Assembly: GCF_001514145.1 (NCBI RefSeq)
Contig: NZ_KQ948656.1
Coordinates: forward strand, 186,001 to 250,000
Length of the DNA stretch: 64,000 nt
Source: Streptomyces canus
Lineage (GTDB): Bacteria > Actinomycetota > Actinomycetes > Streptomycetales > Streptomycetaceae
Direction of reading: 5' to 3'
The notes under the pieces are model-generated. The model worked only from the letters and a program-made list of their open reading frames with translations, searched no databases and was not told the origin of the DNA. How positions within the stretch are numbered: position 1 is the stretch's first letter; the number at the start of each line of letters is the position of its first letter. The position numbers and the translations under genes were made by a program. Shown in pieces: positions 46,174-55,031 of this stretch.

Positions 46174-46192
46174 CGGGCTCGTCGCGGCCGTG

Positions 46193-46219
46193 TGTCACAC
46201 ATGCGCGGGCTGCCCGGTC
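46193..46219 (+). promoter_or_regulatory. ECF-type promoter before whiB-qcrB
   Basis: TGTCACA 46193-46199, 16-bp spacer, GGTC 46216-46219 followed by CTAC, 57 bp before the WhiB start. GGCCGTG stands directly upstream of the -35. Confidence 0.78.
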
Positions 46220-46275
46220 CTACAGGACAGCGACGCACTTCTTTTCCCTTGACCACTGAACGAGGTGACCATGCC

Positions 46276-46536
46276 ATGCATTGGCGTGAACGGGCAGCGT
46301 GCCTGCGCGTAGATCCCGAGCTTTTCTTCCCCATATCCAACATCGGTCCCACACTTCGGCAGGTCGACGAGGCGAAGGCTGTGTGCGGCCGTTGTCCCGT
46401 CGCAGAGCAGTGCCTCGACTGGGCCGTGCGGGCGGGACGCGTGGACGGCATCTGGGGCGGAACGACGGAAAGCGAACGCCGAGCGATGCGTGGAATCGAG
46501 ACCCGGCGCACACAACCCTGTCCCAGCAGTATGTGA
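46276..46536 (+). CDS. WhiB-family iron-sulfur regulator
   Basis: 86-aa WhiB-like protein beginning MHWRERAACL, with cluster cysteines AACL, CGRCPVAEQC and the GIWGGTTESERR turn. ATG 46276 follows GAGGTGACC. It is 15 bp upstream of a cytochrome b gene and is driven by an ECF-type promoter, which suggests that redox status both induces it and is sensed by its cluster (inference). Confidence 0.92.
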   Translation: MHWRERAACLRVDPELFFPISNIGPTLRQVDEAKAVCGRCPVAEQCLDWAVRAGRVDGIWGGTTESERRAMRGIETRRTQPCPSSM

Positions 46537-46550
46537 TGGGTGGCACTGCC

Positions 46551-48149
46551 ATGAGCAAGGGTGAAAGGGTCGCCGACTGGGCCGACGGGCGCTTGGGCGT
46601 CCGCAGACTGGTCAGGGAAAGAGCGCAACGGGCCTTTCCGGACCACTGGTCCTTCATGCTGGGGGAAATCTGCCTCTACAGCTTCGTCGTTCTCGTCGTC
46701 ACGGGCGTGTATCTGACCTTCTACTTCCATCCGTCGATGAAGGAGGTGCAGTACAACGGAAGTTACGCACCGCTGCGCGGCCAGACGGTGTCGGAGGCCT
46801 TCGACTCGACCCTGCACATATCCTTCGACGTCCGCGGCGGTCTGCTGATCCGGCAGGCCCATCACTGGGCGGCGTTGGTCTTCGTCGCCGCCCTGTTCAC
46901 CCACATGATGCGGGTGTTCTTCACGGGCGCCTTCCGCAAGCCGCGCGAAATCAACTGGCTGATCGGATTCCTGCTGTTGGTCCTCGCCATGTTCGCCGGA
47001 CTGACGGGATACGACCTCCCGGACGACCTGCTGTCCGGTACCGGTCTCGCCGTCGTGAACGGAACGATCCTGTCCATTCCCGTCGTCGGAACGTACCTGT
47101 CGATGTTCCTCTTCGGAGGCGAGTTCCCCGGCACCGAGCTGGTAGCCCGCTTCAACACCATCCATGTGCTGGTCCTCCCCGGCCTCATGGTGGGACTGCT
47201 GACCGCCCATCTGGCCCTGATGCTCTACCACGGGCACACCCAGTACCCGGGCCGTGGACGTACCAACAGCAATGTCGTGGGAGTGCCGGCCAAGGTACGC
47301 GTCGTCAAGTCCTCCGGGTACTTCCTGCTGGTGAGCGGTGTCATCTTCGGCATGGCCGCGGTCGCACAGATCAATCCCGTCTGGCAGTACGGGCCTTACC
47401 GTGCCGACCAGGTTTCGGCCGGGTCACAGCCGGACTGGTACATGGGCGTGGCGGACGGACTGCTTCGGGTGATGCCGGGCTGGGAAGTCGACTTCTGGGG
47501 TCATACCCTGGCGCTCGACAACCTGATTCCGTTGACCGTAGGTGTCGGCCTCTTCCTCGCCCTGGGCGCGTATCCGTTCATCGAGTCCTGGGCGACCGGT
47601 GACACGCGCGAACAGAACCTTCTGGACCGACCGCGTAACCGTCCCGTACGAACGGCATTGGGCGTCGCATGGCTCAGTTTCTACCTGGTGTCCTTGATCG
47701 GCGCCGCGAACGACATCATCGCCGTCCGTTTCCATGTCTCGGTCGAGTCGGTGACCTGGGCGGTCCGCATCGGACTCTTCGTGGTTCCTGTCGCGACCTA
47801 TGCGCTGACCAAACGGCTGGCGCTCGGTCTTCAGCGCAGCGACCGCGACAAAGTCCTGCACGGACGCGAGACCGGCAGCATCACACGCCTGCCCAACGGT
47901 GAATTCGTCGAGGTGCACGAGCCGCTCAGCCAGGAACAACTCCACGTTCTCACCCAGCACGAGCAGTACAAGCCGATCGGTCCCGGCGTCGGGGACGGAA
48001 CGGAGGACCTCAAGATCGCATTCCGCCTTGCCCGGCAGCTGCGTTCCTGGCTCAGTGAGACCCTTTACGGAGAAGGTGCACAGATCGCCAAGCCGACCGC
48101 GCAGGAATACCAGGTGAGGCAGAAGGAGCGCTCCGAGGATCATGCCTAG
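46551..48149 (+). CDS. qcrB: Cytochrome bc1 complex cytochrome b subunit paralogue
   Basis: 532-aa actinobacterial QcrB-like cytochrome b, multi-helix. Heme histidines fall in HISFDVRGGLLIRQAHHWAA and FNTIHVLVLPGLMVGLLTAH; the quinone-site region contains NPVWQYGPYRADQVSAGSQPDWYMG. The C-terminal cytoplasmic extension is typical of actinobacteria. No qcrA or qcrC is adjacent, so it is a stand-alone paralogue of the essential qcrCAB gene. It is probably cotranscribed with whiB under the ECF promoter. Its stop overlaps the stop of the opposing LAL gene. Confidence 0.9.
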   Translation: MSKGERVADWADGRLGVRRLVRERAQRAFPDHWSFMLGEICLYSFVVLVVTGVYLTFYFHPSMKEVQYNGSYAPLRGQTVSEAFDSTLHISFDVRGGLLIRQAHHWAALVFVAALFTHMMRVFFTGAFRKPREINWLIGFLLLVLAMFAGLTGYDLPDDLLSGTGLAVVNGTILSIPVVGTYLSMFLFGGEFPGTELVARFNTIHVLVLPGLMVGLLTAHLALMLYHGHTQYPGRGRTNSNVVGVPAKVRVVKSSGYFLLVSGVIFGMAAVAQINPVWQYGPYRADQVSAGSQPDWYMGVADGLLRVMPGWEVDFWGHTLALDNLIPLTVGVGLFLALGAYPFIESWATGDTREQNLLDRPRNRPVRTALGVAWLSFYLVSLIGAANDIIAVRFHVSVESVTWAVRIGLFVVPVATYALTKRLALGLQRSDRDKVLHGRETGSITRLPNGEFVEVHEPLSQEQLHVLTQHEQYKPIGPGVGDGTEDLKIAFRLARQLRSWLSETLYGEGAQIAKPTAQEYQVRQKERSEDHA

Positions 48150-50917
48150 GCCGACGCCGCCTCACCGGCGAGGCGTATGGTGCGGATCTCCTTGCGGGAG
48201 CTGATGCCCAGCTTCGAGAACACCTTCCGCAGGTGCCATTCCACCGTGTGGGGACTGATGAACAACTGGGCGCCGATCTCGGGATTCGTGAGACCGTCAC
48301 GGACCAGGCGGGCGATCTGCTCCTCCTGAGGGGTGAGGGCGACCTGTGTCGCGGCGGAATGCCTGCGGACCCTCGCTCCCGTCGCCTGAAGTTCGCGGCG
48401 AGCGCGTTCGGCGAATGCCCCGGCTCCGATGGCGCTGAGCATGTCGTGCGCGATGCCCAGGTGAGCACGGGCGTCGGCTCGGCGATTCTCACGGCGCAGC
48501 CATTCCCCGTACAGCAGGTGGGTCCGGGCGAGATCCATCCGCACTCCCGCGCTGCCGAGCCGCTCGACCGCCTCACGGTACAGGGCATCGGCACGCTGCC
48601 CTTCGCTCACCAGAGCACGGACGCCGGACGCGGTGCCGACAGCCCACTCGGTACCGGCGGCCTGCGCCATGTCGCTGATTCTGCGCACCGCCGCGGCCGC
48701 GTCCGCGGGTCTGCCCAGCCGTACGGAAGCCTCGACCAGCTCGACCGTGGACTGGAGGGAGAGACCGAGTTCCTGCGGATTCTCGCAGCCCCGCAGGGCG
48801 GCCGCATACGCCTCCGCGTACCTGCCGAGGCCGTTGTAGAGCACCGCCGCGGCCCACTGCGTGGCCGTCTCCACCTTGCCTTCGCCGCGCAGGAGGCGAT
48901 CCTGGGTGACCGCATCGATCGCCTGTTGGGTCGTGGCCTCCCTGCCCTTCCAGGGCTCGACGACCAGCGCGCTGTAGTGCGCGAAGAAACTGCTGCCGGT
49001 CGCCTCACCGATCGCCGTCGCCTCCGCGACCAGGGATCCGGCACCGGCGAGATCGCCGGCGAAGACCCGGTTCGACAGACGGAGCAGCAGTGCCGACGGC
49101 AGCACCGACAGGGCTCCCGTCTCGCGGGCGAGGTCGACCAGCCGTGCCGAGAGGACGGACCAGCTCTCGAAGTCCCATGTGCTGTGGGCCAGGCGGCATG
49201 CGAGCGGGAGCCAGCCCAGCCCTTCCTTCGGCGAGATCGCGCCGGCCCGGAACGCGGCCAGCGCCTGGAGCAGCATCGGCGCGCCCGCGGCGTAACCCTC
49301 TGTGGTCAGCAGCGCCTGTCCGTCCAGAAGGAGATCGTCGCGTGTCGGTTCGGCGGGCGTGGGCGTCGCGAGAATGGCCTGGGCGACGTCGAGAATCCCC
49401 TTGCCCTGCGGCAGCCGGCCGGCGGTGAGGGCCGCGTAGATCGCGTCCCGGTACGTCTCACGGGCGAGCCCGGCGTCGAGCGGCTCCAGTCGCCGGGCCG
49501 CTTCGAGCAGCAGCGGCAGGCCGGCGCCGGCGCTGTTGGAGGCGGTCATGATCCGACCGCGCAGCAGGGTCGACCGTGCGGCTCCGAGGTCGTCGAGGGG
49601 GCCCAGCTCGGCCGCTCCCGCCAGTTCCCGCGCGGCGTCGAAAGCGCCCGCCTGGTACTTGGCCTGTGCCGCCGCCAGCGCCCTGGCTCCACGACGCGTG
49701 GGGTCGGGCGTCAACTGGGCGGCCCGGTCGAGGAAGGCCGCCGCCGCGGCGACTCCGCCACGCGCCTGCGCCCGGGCCGCCGACCGCTCCAGCTCGGCGG
49801 CCACCGCCTCGTCGGGTCCCGCCGTCGCACGCGCCAGATGCCACGCCCGACGGTCCGGATCAAGCTGGGCGTCGGTCACGTCCGCCAGGGCACTGTGCAC
49901 CTCGCGCAGGTCGACCGGGCCTGCCGCGCGATAGGCCGCCGAACGCACCAGCGGGTGACGGAAGCGCGCCCAGGCGCCGAGGGTGATCAATCCCGACGCC
50001 TCGGCGTCCGCCGCGGCCGCGTCCACGGCGATTCCCAGCCGCTCGGCTGCACGCCTGAGCAGCGTCACGTCGCCGACCGGCTCGGCAGCGGCGAGGAACA
50101 GCAGGCGTTGCGTCTCGGTCGGCAGCGCCTGGACACGGCGGAGGAAGTCCTGCTCCAGCCGGTTCGACACAGGCCCCGCGCCGGTACGCGCGAAGTCGTC
50201 GGTCAGGTCCAACACCGTGAGCGTGTGGGGCAGTTCGAGCAGGGCGAGTGGGTTGCCGCGGGTCTCCGCGACGATGCGATCACGCACCCTGTGATCGAGC
50301 GGGCCGGTGACGACCGAGGCGAGAAGCTTTCGGGAGTCCTCCTCGAACAGCCCGGTCACGGGCAGCTCGGGGAGGCCGGTGAACATCTCACCGGTGGTCG
50401 GCTCGCGCACGGCGACGGCGAGCACCACCGATTCCGCGAGCAGCCTGCGGGCGACGAACTCCAGGGTCTGTGCCGAGACGCGGTCCAGCCACTGCGCGTC
50501 GTCGATGACGCAGATCAGCGGCTCGCCCCCAGCGGCGTCGGAGAGGAGGCTCAGCGTGGCCAGCCCCACCAGGAACCGGTCGGGCGCGGCTCCGCCGTGC
50601 AGCCCGAACGCCGTGCGCAGTGCGTCGCGCTGAGGCTCCGGAAGGTTGTCGAGTCCCGACAGCAGCGGTGCGCAGAGCTGGTGCAGGCCGGCGTAGGAGA
50701 GCTCCATCTCGGACTGGACGCCGGCAGCGCCGACGGTACGGCATCCGGTGGCGCGACCCAGCAGGTACTTCAGCAGCTCGGTTTTCCCGATCCCCGCCTC
50801 ACCCCGAAGGACCAGGACTCCGCTGCGCCCGTCCCTGGCACCCGCCAGCAGGTCGTCGAGGGCCTGACGCTCGCTGCGCCTGCCGAGGAGTCCGGCTCCG
50901 GAACCGCGGCTCGTCAT
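48146..50917 (-). CDS. LAL-type LuxR regulator
   Basis: 923-aa regulator with Walker A GEAGIGKTELLK, Walker B ICVIDDAQWLD, the conserved QSEMELSYAGLHQLCAPLL block, and a C-terminal HTH LTPQEEQIARLVRDGLTNPE with HTVEWHLRKVFSKLGISSR. ATG 50917 follows GTGGGAGGCTGCC. It is nearly colinear with the gene at 18985-21759 (same length, many identical blocks), so the two are recent paralogues about 29 kb apart. The 3' stop overlaps the qcrB stop at a CTAG. Confidence 0.92.
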   Translation of the reverse strand: MTSRGSGAGLLGRRSERQALDDLLAGARDGRSGVLVLRGEAGIGKTELLKYLLGRATGCRTVGAAGVQSEMELSYAGLHQLCAPLLSGLDNLPEPQRDALRTAFGLHGGAAPDRFLVGLATLSLLSDAAGGEPLICVIDDAQWLDRVSAQTLEFVARRLLAESVVLAVAVREPTTGEMFTGLPELPVTGLFEEDSRKLLASVVTGPLDHRVRDRIVAETRGNPLALLELPHTLTVLDLTDDFARTGAGPVSNRLEQDFLRRVQALPTETQRLLFLAAAEPVGDVTLLRRAAERLGIAVDAAAADAEASGLITLGAWARFRHPLVRSAAYRAAGPVDLREVHSALADVTDAQLDPDRRAWHLARATAGPDEAVAAELERSAARAQARGGVAAAAAFLDRAAQLTPDPTRRGARALAAAQAKYQAGAFDAARELAGAAELGPLDDLGAARSTLLRGRIMTASNSAGAGLPLLLEAARRLEPLDAGLARETYRDAIYAALTAGRLPQGKGILDVAQAILATPTPAEPTRDDLLLDGQALLTTEGYAAGAPMLLQALAAFRAGAISPKEGLGWLPLACRLAHSTWDFESWSVLSARLVDLARETGALSVLPSALLLRLSNRVFAGDLAGAGSLVAEATAIGEATGSSFFAHYSALVVEPWKGREATTQQAIDAVTQDRLLRGEGKVETATQWAAAVLYNGLGRYAEAYAAALRGCENPQELGLSLQSTVELVEASVRLGRPADAAAAVRRISDMAQAAGTEWAVGTASGVRALVSEGQRADALYREAVERLGSAGVRMDLARTHLLYGEWLRRENRRADARAHLGIAHDMLSAIGAGAFAERARRELQATGARVRRHSAATQVALTPQEEQIARLVRDGLTNPEIGAQLFISPHTVEWHLRKVFSKLGISSRKEIRTIRLAGEAASA

Positions 50918-51231
50918 GGCAGCCTCCCACGTCAGGTCCTCAAGGCGGCGCGTCGGCCGGTGCGTAGCTGGATCACTGCGGCCGTGGTGCGACCGAGGCG
51001 AGCCTGATCCATCGTAAACGGCTGCGAAAGCGGAGAACTTCCGACTTTGAGTGGACGTGGTGGATCGAGTGCCGACCGGAACGACGGTCCGGACGGGCCG
51101 GCCACGGACCTCCCACGGCACGACCACGCAGTCCCCTACGGCCTTCCAAGGGCGCACCGGGCTGCCCTCGGGCGCGACATTGATGCCGGCTGCTCTTCGA
51201 GCTGCTGACCCACGGAGCAGAGGAGCCGGGC

Positions 51232-51900
51232 ATGGACACACATCTGACCGGGACCGGGCAGAGCCGGGAGACGACGGGCACATCCGTCATCGCGCTGGAC
51301 GACGCGACCTGGGTGTTCGTGCAGGCCAGGCCGGGCCTGCTCACCCTCGCCAGGCACATTGTCGGAAACGCGCACGAAGCCGAGGACGTCATTCAGGAGA
51401 CGTGGCTGCGGTGGCAGGACGCCGACCGCACGACCGTCTCCAATCCGCCGGCACTGCTCAGGACGACCACCGTCCGGCTGGCCATCAACGTCGTCCAGTC
51501 CGCCTGGAAGCGCCGGGAGTCCTGTGACAGCCCCTCGCTCCCGGAGCGGGTGGACCACCACGCGGGCCCCGAAGAGGTGGCCGAGCGACAGGACGCCGTC
51601 GAGCGGGCGGTTCTCCTGCTGATGGAAACCCTGACTCCGAGGCAACGCGCCGCGTACGTGCTGCGGGAGGGCTTCGGCTGCCCGTACGACCGGATCGCCG
51701 AGATCCTGCACCTCAGCGTCGTCAACACGAGGCAGCAGGTGGCACGCGCCCAGCGGCGTCTCCACGGGGACCACCCCAGGCAGCAGGTCGACTCCGTCGC
51801 GCACCGGCGTCTTGTTCAGGCGTTCTTCTCGGCGGCCCAGACCGGCGACCTCGGGCACCTGGAAAGGGTGCTGTCGACCGATGCGGGCGGTCGGCGGTGA
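51232..51900 (+). CDS. ECF sigma factor, truncated C-terminal extension
   Basis: 222-aa ECF41-like sigma factor. Region 2 reads LTLARHIVGNAHEAEDVIQETWLRW, the linker is a degenerate SLPERVD in place of WLPEP, and region 4 reads LTPRQRAAYVLREGFGCPYDRIA. It stops about 35 residues into the extension, so most of the SnoaL-like domain is absent. No continuation is seen in other frames downstream. ATG 51232 follows GAGGAGCCGGGC. No ECF-type promoter is visible upstream. Confidence 0.82.
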   Translation: MDTHLTGTGQSRETTGTSVIALDDATWVFVQARPGLLTLARHIVGNAHEAEDVIQETWLRWQDADRTTVSNPPALLRTTTVRLAINVVQSAWKRRESCDSPSLPERVDHHAGPEEVAERQDAVERAVLLLMETLTPRQRAAYVLREGFGCPYDRIAEILHLSVVNTRQQVARAQRRLHGDHPRQQVDSVAHRRLVQAFFSAAQTGDLGHLERVLSTDAGGRR

Positions 51901-52132
51901 CCGCTGCGGCAGGGGTCAGCGGGACTGGCCGGGCGGGCGGACGCCATCTCGTCGATGGCGACTGCCCGGGCTCAGCCCGTCGCCACGGCTCCGGGCTCGA
52001 CGTCGTCGGCGCGTACCCCCGCGTCGGCGCGTCCTGCCGCACCCTTGTTCCGCGGCCGACAGGACCGGCATCTCACCTGAGTGCCCCGGGCGCCGCCTTC
52101 GACAGGGCGGCGGCGTGGCCCGGCCGAGGAGA

Positions 52133-52306
52133 TCAGCGGCCGGGTGCATGCCTGTTCAGTGCGGTGGAAATGACGTGCATGCGCTCGCCTAGGTCCGCGA
52201 GTTCCCGGCGCAGTTCCGTGACCCTGGTACGAAGCTCGGCGGCTTCGGCGGTCAGCGATTCGAATGTCGCTGCGAGGTCGACGCGGTCCTCATCGATCAG
52301 GGACAT
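52133..52306 (-). CDS. Small coiled-coil protein
   Basis: 57-aa protein, nearly all one heptad-patterned helix (VDLAATFESLTAEAAELRTR, VTELRRELADLGERM). ATG 52306 follows GGAGACACG. It is downstream of the NmrA-like gene on the same strand but separated from it by a hairpin terminator. Function unknown; a dimerising accessory role is possible. Confidence 0.6.
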   Translation of the reverse strand: MSLIDEDRVDLAATFESLTAEAAELRTRVTELRRELADLGERMHVISTALNRHAPGR

Positions 52307-52365
52307 CGTGTCTCCATGATTTTGCGTTTGAGCAGCGCGAGCCATTTTCCTGGCGGAATGAACGC

Positions 52366-52395
52366 GGTGGCCCTCGCCTTTCGGTGAGGGCCACC
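52366..52395 (-). terminator. Hairpin after NmrA-like gene
   Basis: Ten-bp stem GGTGGCCCTC / GAGGGCCACC with a 10-nt loop, just past the 52404 stop on the minus strand. Confidence 0.7.
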
Positions 52396-52403
52396 TTGAG
52401 AAT

Positions 52404-53150
52404 TTACTTCTGCCGGGTAAGCCAGTCGGCGAACCGGGTTTCCGCGATGTGCGCGTCCGGGCCGGGCAGGAGCGTGTTCTCCTGGAGCGGGGCGCCCCAG
52501 TACGTCGCCTGCGGATCCGTGACGATCTTGCGGGGGTCGTTCTGGGCGGTCAGTCCCATGCGGATGAACTCCTCCAGCTGGAACGCCTCGGGACCGGCGA
52601 CCTCCACCACGCCGCCCACCGGTGCGCCGACCGCGGTGCGGGCGACGGCCGCGGCCACGTCGTCGGAGACGATGGGCTGGATCTTGGCGTCGGGCAGGTG
52701 CACGGTGTCACCCTCGGTGACCCCGTCGGCGAGTCCCTTCGCGAACTCGAAGAACTGGGTGGCGTGGACGATGGAGTAGGGGTTGCCGGCCGTCTTGATC
52801 AGGTCTTCCTGGACCTGCTTGGCGCGGAAGTACCCGCTCCCCTGGAGGCGGTCGGTGCCGACCACGGACAGCGCCACGTGATGCGCCACGCCGGCCTGGG
52901 TCTCCGCCTTGAGCAGATTGGTCGTCGAGGTGCGGAAGAACTCCATGACGGCCTCGTCCTCGAACGAGGGCGAGTTCGACACGTCGACCACCACCGACGC
53001 ACCCTGCAGGACCTCGGCGAGGCCCTCACCGGTCAGCGTGTTGACGCCGGTGTTGGGCGACGCCGCGACCGCCTCGTGTCCATGCGCGCCGAGCCCGGCG
53101 ACCACCTTCGAGCCGATGAGCCCGGTTCCACCGATCACTACGACCTTCAT
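52404..53150 (-). CDS. NmrA-like/atypical SDR NAD(P)-binding protein
   Basis: 248-aa protein with an N-terminal Rossmann motif VVVIGGTGLIGSKVVAGL, the HVALSVVGTDRL core and YFRAKQVQEDLIKTAG, where Tyr/Lys-like residues sit as in atypical SDRs. Members often act as redox-sensing or quinone-reducing proteins. The start is ATG 53150, preceded by GGAGTTC-type sequence 5-10 nt away. It is driven by an ECF-type promoter in the 74-bp gap to the flavoprotein gene. Confidence 0.88.
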   Translation of the reverse strand: MKVVVIGGTGLIGSKVVAGLGAHGHEAVAASPNTGVNTLTGEGLAEVLQGASVVVDVSNSPSFEDEAVMEFFRTSTTNLLKAETQAGVAHHVALSVVGTDRLQGSGYFRAKQVQEDLIKTAGNPYSIVHATQFFEFAKGLADGVTEGDTVHLPDAKIQPIVSDDVAAAVARTAVGAPVGGVVEVAGPEAFQLEEFIRMGLTAQNDPRKIVTDPQATYWGAPLQENTLLPGPDAHIAETRFADWLTRQK

Positions 53151-53193
53151 AACGGAGTTCCTTTCGAGTTTCCCTGATGCCTCTATCAGTAGA

Positions 53194-53220
53194 GACCGGG
53201 CACCGGATCTGTTTGTGACA
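53194..53220 (-). promoter_or_regulatory. ECF-type promoter before NmrA-like gene
   Basis: Minus strand TGTCACA (53214-53220), 16-bp spacer, GGTC (53194-53197) followed by TCTAC, 44 bp before the start. Confidence 0.75.
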
Positions 53221-53224
53221 CCTT

Positions 53225-54955
53225 CTATTCGACGAGCTTGCCCGTGGTCGAGACTTCCTCCATCAGGGAGGAGATCTCATCGGGGAGGGCCGGAATGCTC
53301 TCGCGGGTGACGCCCGTCGTCGGGGACCACACGAGATTCACCTGCAGAGCGGAATCCAGGCCGGGGTAGTCGCTGCGGTTGTGACAGCCACGCGTCTCCC
53401 GGCGCTCCAGCGCCGATTCGAGGGTGGCCCGGGCCGCCAGCGCGGCGGACTTGAGATCGAAGGCGTGCGCGAGGTCCTGATAGCCCGCGATGTCCGGGTG
53501 GATGCCGACGGCCTCCATGCGCTTCTCGATCACCTCGAGTTCCGCCAGTCCGGCGCACAGGCCGTCCTCGTCGCGTACGACTCCCGCGTGCTCGGTCATG
53601 GTGTCGCGGATGGCGCGTTGCAGGGCACGGACGTTCTCCGGCCCGTCGGCGGCGAGGAGTCCGTCGATCTCCGCGCGGGCCTGCGCGATGGCCGACGCCG
53701 ACCGCGGCTGCGCCGTGAGGGACTGCGAATACGCCGCGGCCGCCTGACCGGTGAGGCGGCCGAACACCAGCAGCTCGATGAGGCTGTTGCCGCCGAGGCG
53801 GTTGGCGCCGTGCAGCCCGCTCGACGCCTCGCCGATGGCGTACAGGCCGCGTACGTCGGTGCTGTGGTCCTCCGGGCGCACCCACACCCCGCCCATCGAG
53901 TAGTGCGCGGTGGGCGCGATCTCGATCGGTTCGCGGGTGATGTCGAGCATCTGCAGGTCCAGCAGGGTCTGGTAGACGCGGGGCAGTCGCGTCATGATCG
54001 TCTGCCGGGGCAGGTGCGAGACGTCGAGCCACACACCTCCCTTGGGCGTGCCCCGGCCTTCCTTGATCTCCGTGTACGCGGCCAGGGCCACACGGTCGCG
54101 GGTGGACAGCTCCATGCGCTCCGGGTCGTAGCGGGCCATGAAGCGTTCCCCGAGCGCGTTGCGCAGGAGGCCGCCCTCGCCACGGGCGGCCTCGCTGACC
54201 AGGGTGCCCGCGGCGTTCTCCGGCTCGATGATCCCGGAAGGGTGGAACTGGACCAGCTCGGCGTCGCGCAGCCTGGCCCCGGCCTCCACGGCCAGGCGGA
54301 AGGAGTCCCCCGTGTTCTCGTCACGCCGCGAGGAGGTGCGCCGCCAGATGCGGGTGTGGCCACCCGCCGCGAGGATCACGGCGTCGGCGTGGATCAGGTA
54401 GCGCCTGCCGCTGGTGAGGTCGAAGCCGTACGCCCCGAACACGGCGCCCTCGTGCACCAGCAGCCGGGTGATGTACACCCCTTCCAGCACCGGGATGTCG
54501 AGCTGCTCCGCGCGCCTGATCAGCGTGCGCTGGATCTCCAGGCCGGTGTAGTCGCCGGCGAAGGCGGTCCTGCGGAACTTGTGCGCGCCGAAGAAGCGCT
54601 GCGAGATCCGGCCGTCCTCCTCGCGGGCGAAGGCCATGCCGTAGCGCTCCAGGTCGTCGATGCCCCGGGCGGCGCCCTGGGTGACGATTTCCACGGTGCG
54701 GGGATCGGCGAGGAGGTAGCTCTCCTTGAGGGTGTCGGCGGCGTGCTGCTGCCAGCTGTCCTCGGGGTCCATGGTGGCCAGCGCCGCGTTGATGCCGCCG
54801 GCCGCCAGTGACGTATGGGCGTCCTCCTTCGGGCGCTTGCCGACGGCGAGGACGTCGATGCCGGCCTCGGCCAGTTCGATCGCCGCGCGCAGGCCGGCAC
54901 CTCCGGTGCCGATCACCAGCACCATGGTGGCAAGACGTTGTTCGGTGACAGCCAC
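53225..54955 (-). CDS. SdhA/FrdA/NadB-family flavoprotein, stand-alone
   Basis: 576-aa FAD-dependent succinate dehydrogenase/fumarate reductase-type subunit. Seen in order are GTGGAGLRAAIELAE, the AHTSLAAGGINAAL segment with the His that carries covalent FAD in SdhA/FrdA, LVQFHPSGI, RGEGGLLRN, YSMGGVWV, GLHGANRLGGNSLIELLVFG and ERRETRGCHNRSDYP. No iron-sulfur or membrane-anchor subunit gene is adjacent, so its electron partner is unknown; a soluble fumarate reductase or L-aspartate oxidase role is possible. It has its own ECF-type promoter. Confidence 0.88.
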   Translation of the reverse strand: MAVTEQRLATMVLVIGTGGAGLRAAIELAEAGIDVLAVGKRPKEDAHTSLAAGGINAALATMDPEDSWQQHAADTLKESYLLADPRTVEIVTQGAARGIDDLERYGMAFAREEDGRISQRFFGAHKFRRTAFAGDYTGLEIQRTLIRRAEQLDIPVLEGVYITRLLVHEGAVFGAYGFDLTSGRRYLIHADAVILAAGGHTRIWRRTSSRRDENTGDSFRLAVEAGARLRDAELVQFHPSGIIEPENAAGTLVSEAARGEGGLLRNALGERFMARYDPERMELSTRDRVALAAYTEIKEGRGTPKGGVWLDVSHLPRQTIMTRLPRVYQTLLDLQMLDITREPIEIAPTAHYSMGGVWVRPEDHSTDVRGLYAIGEASSGLHGANRLGGNSLIELLVFGRLTGQAAAAYSQSLTAQPRSASAIAQARAEIDGLLAADGPENVRALQRAIRDTMTEHAGVVRDEDGLCAGLAELEVIEKRMEAVGIHPDIAGYQDLAHAFDLKSAALAARATLESALERRETRGCHNRSDYPGLDSALQVNLVWSPTTGVTRESIPALPDEISSLMEEVSTTGKLVE

Positions 54956-54990
54956 GGTCCACTCCGTTCGCTGGGGTCTTCATCCAGTAC

Positions 54991-55017
54991 GACCGGGCAG
55001 TCCCGCGATCTGTGACA
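54991..55017 (-). promoter_or_regulatory. ECF-type promoter before flavoprotein gene
   Basis: Minus strand TGTCACA (55011-55017), 16-bp spacer, GGTC (54991-54994) followed by GTAC, 36 bp before the start. The palindrome CCACGGCCGTGG (55018-55029) abuts the -35. Confidence 0.78.
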
Positions 55018-55031
55018 CCACGGCCGTGGCT

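Noticed and set aside
51897..52319. Plus-strand ORF that could have supplied the missing C-terminal domain of the 51232 sigma factor
   Set aside because: Translation lacks any DGGGK, NPDKL or SnoaL-like pattern and overlaps the coiled-coil gene antisense.
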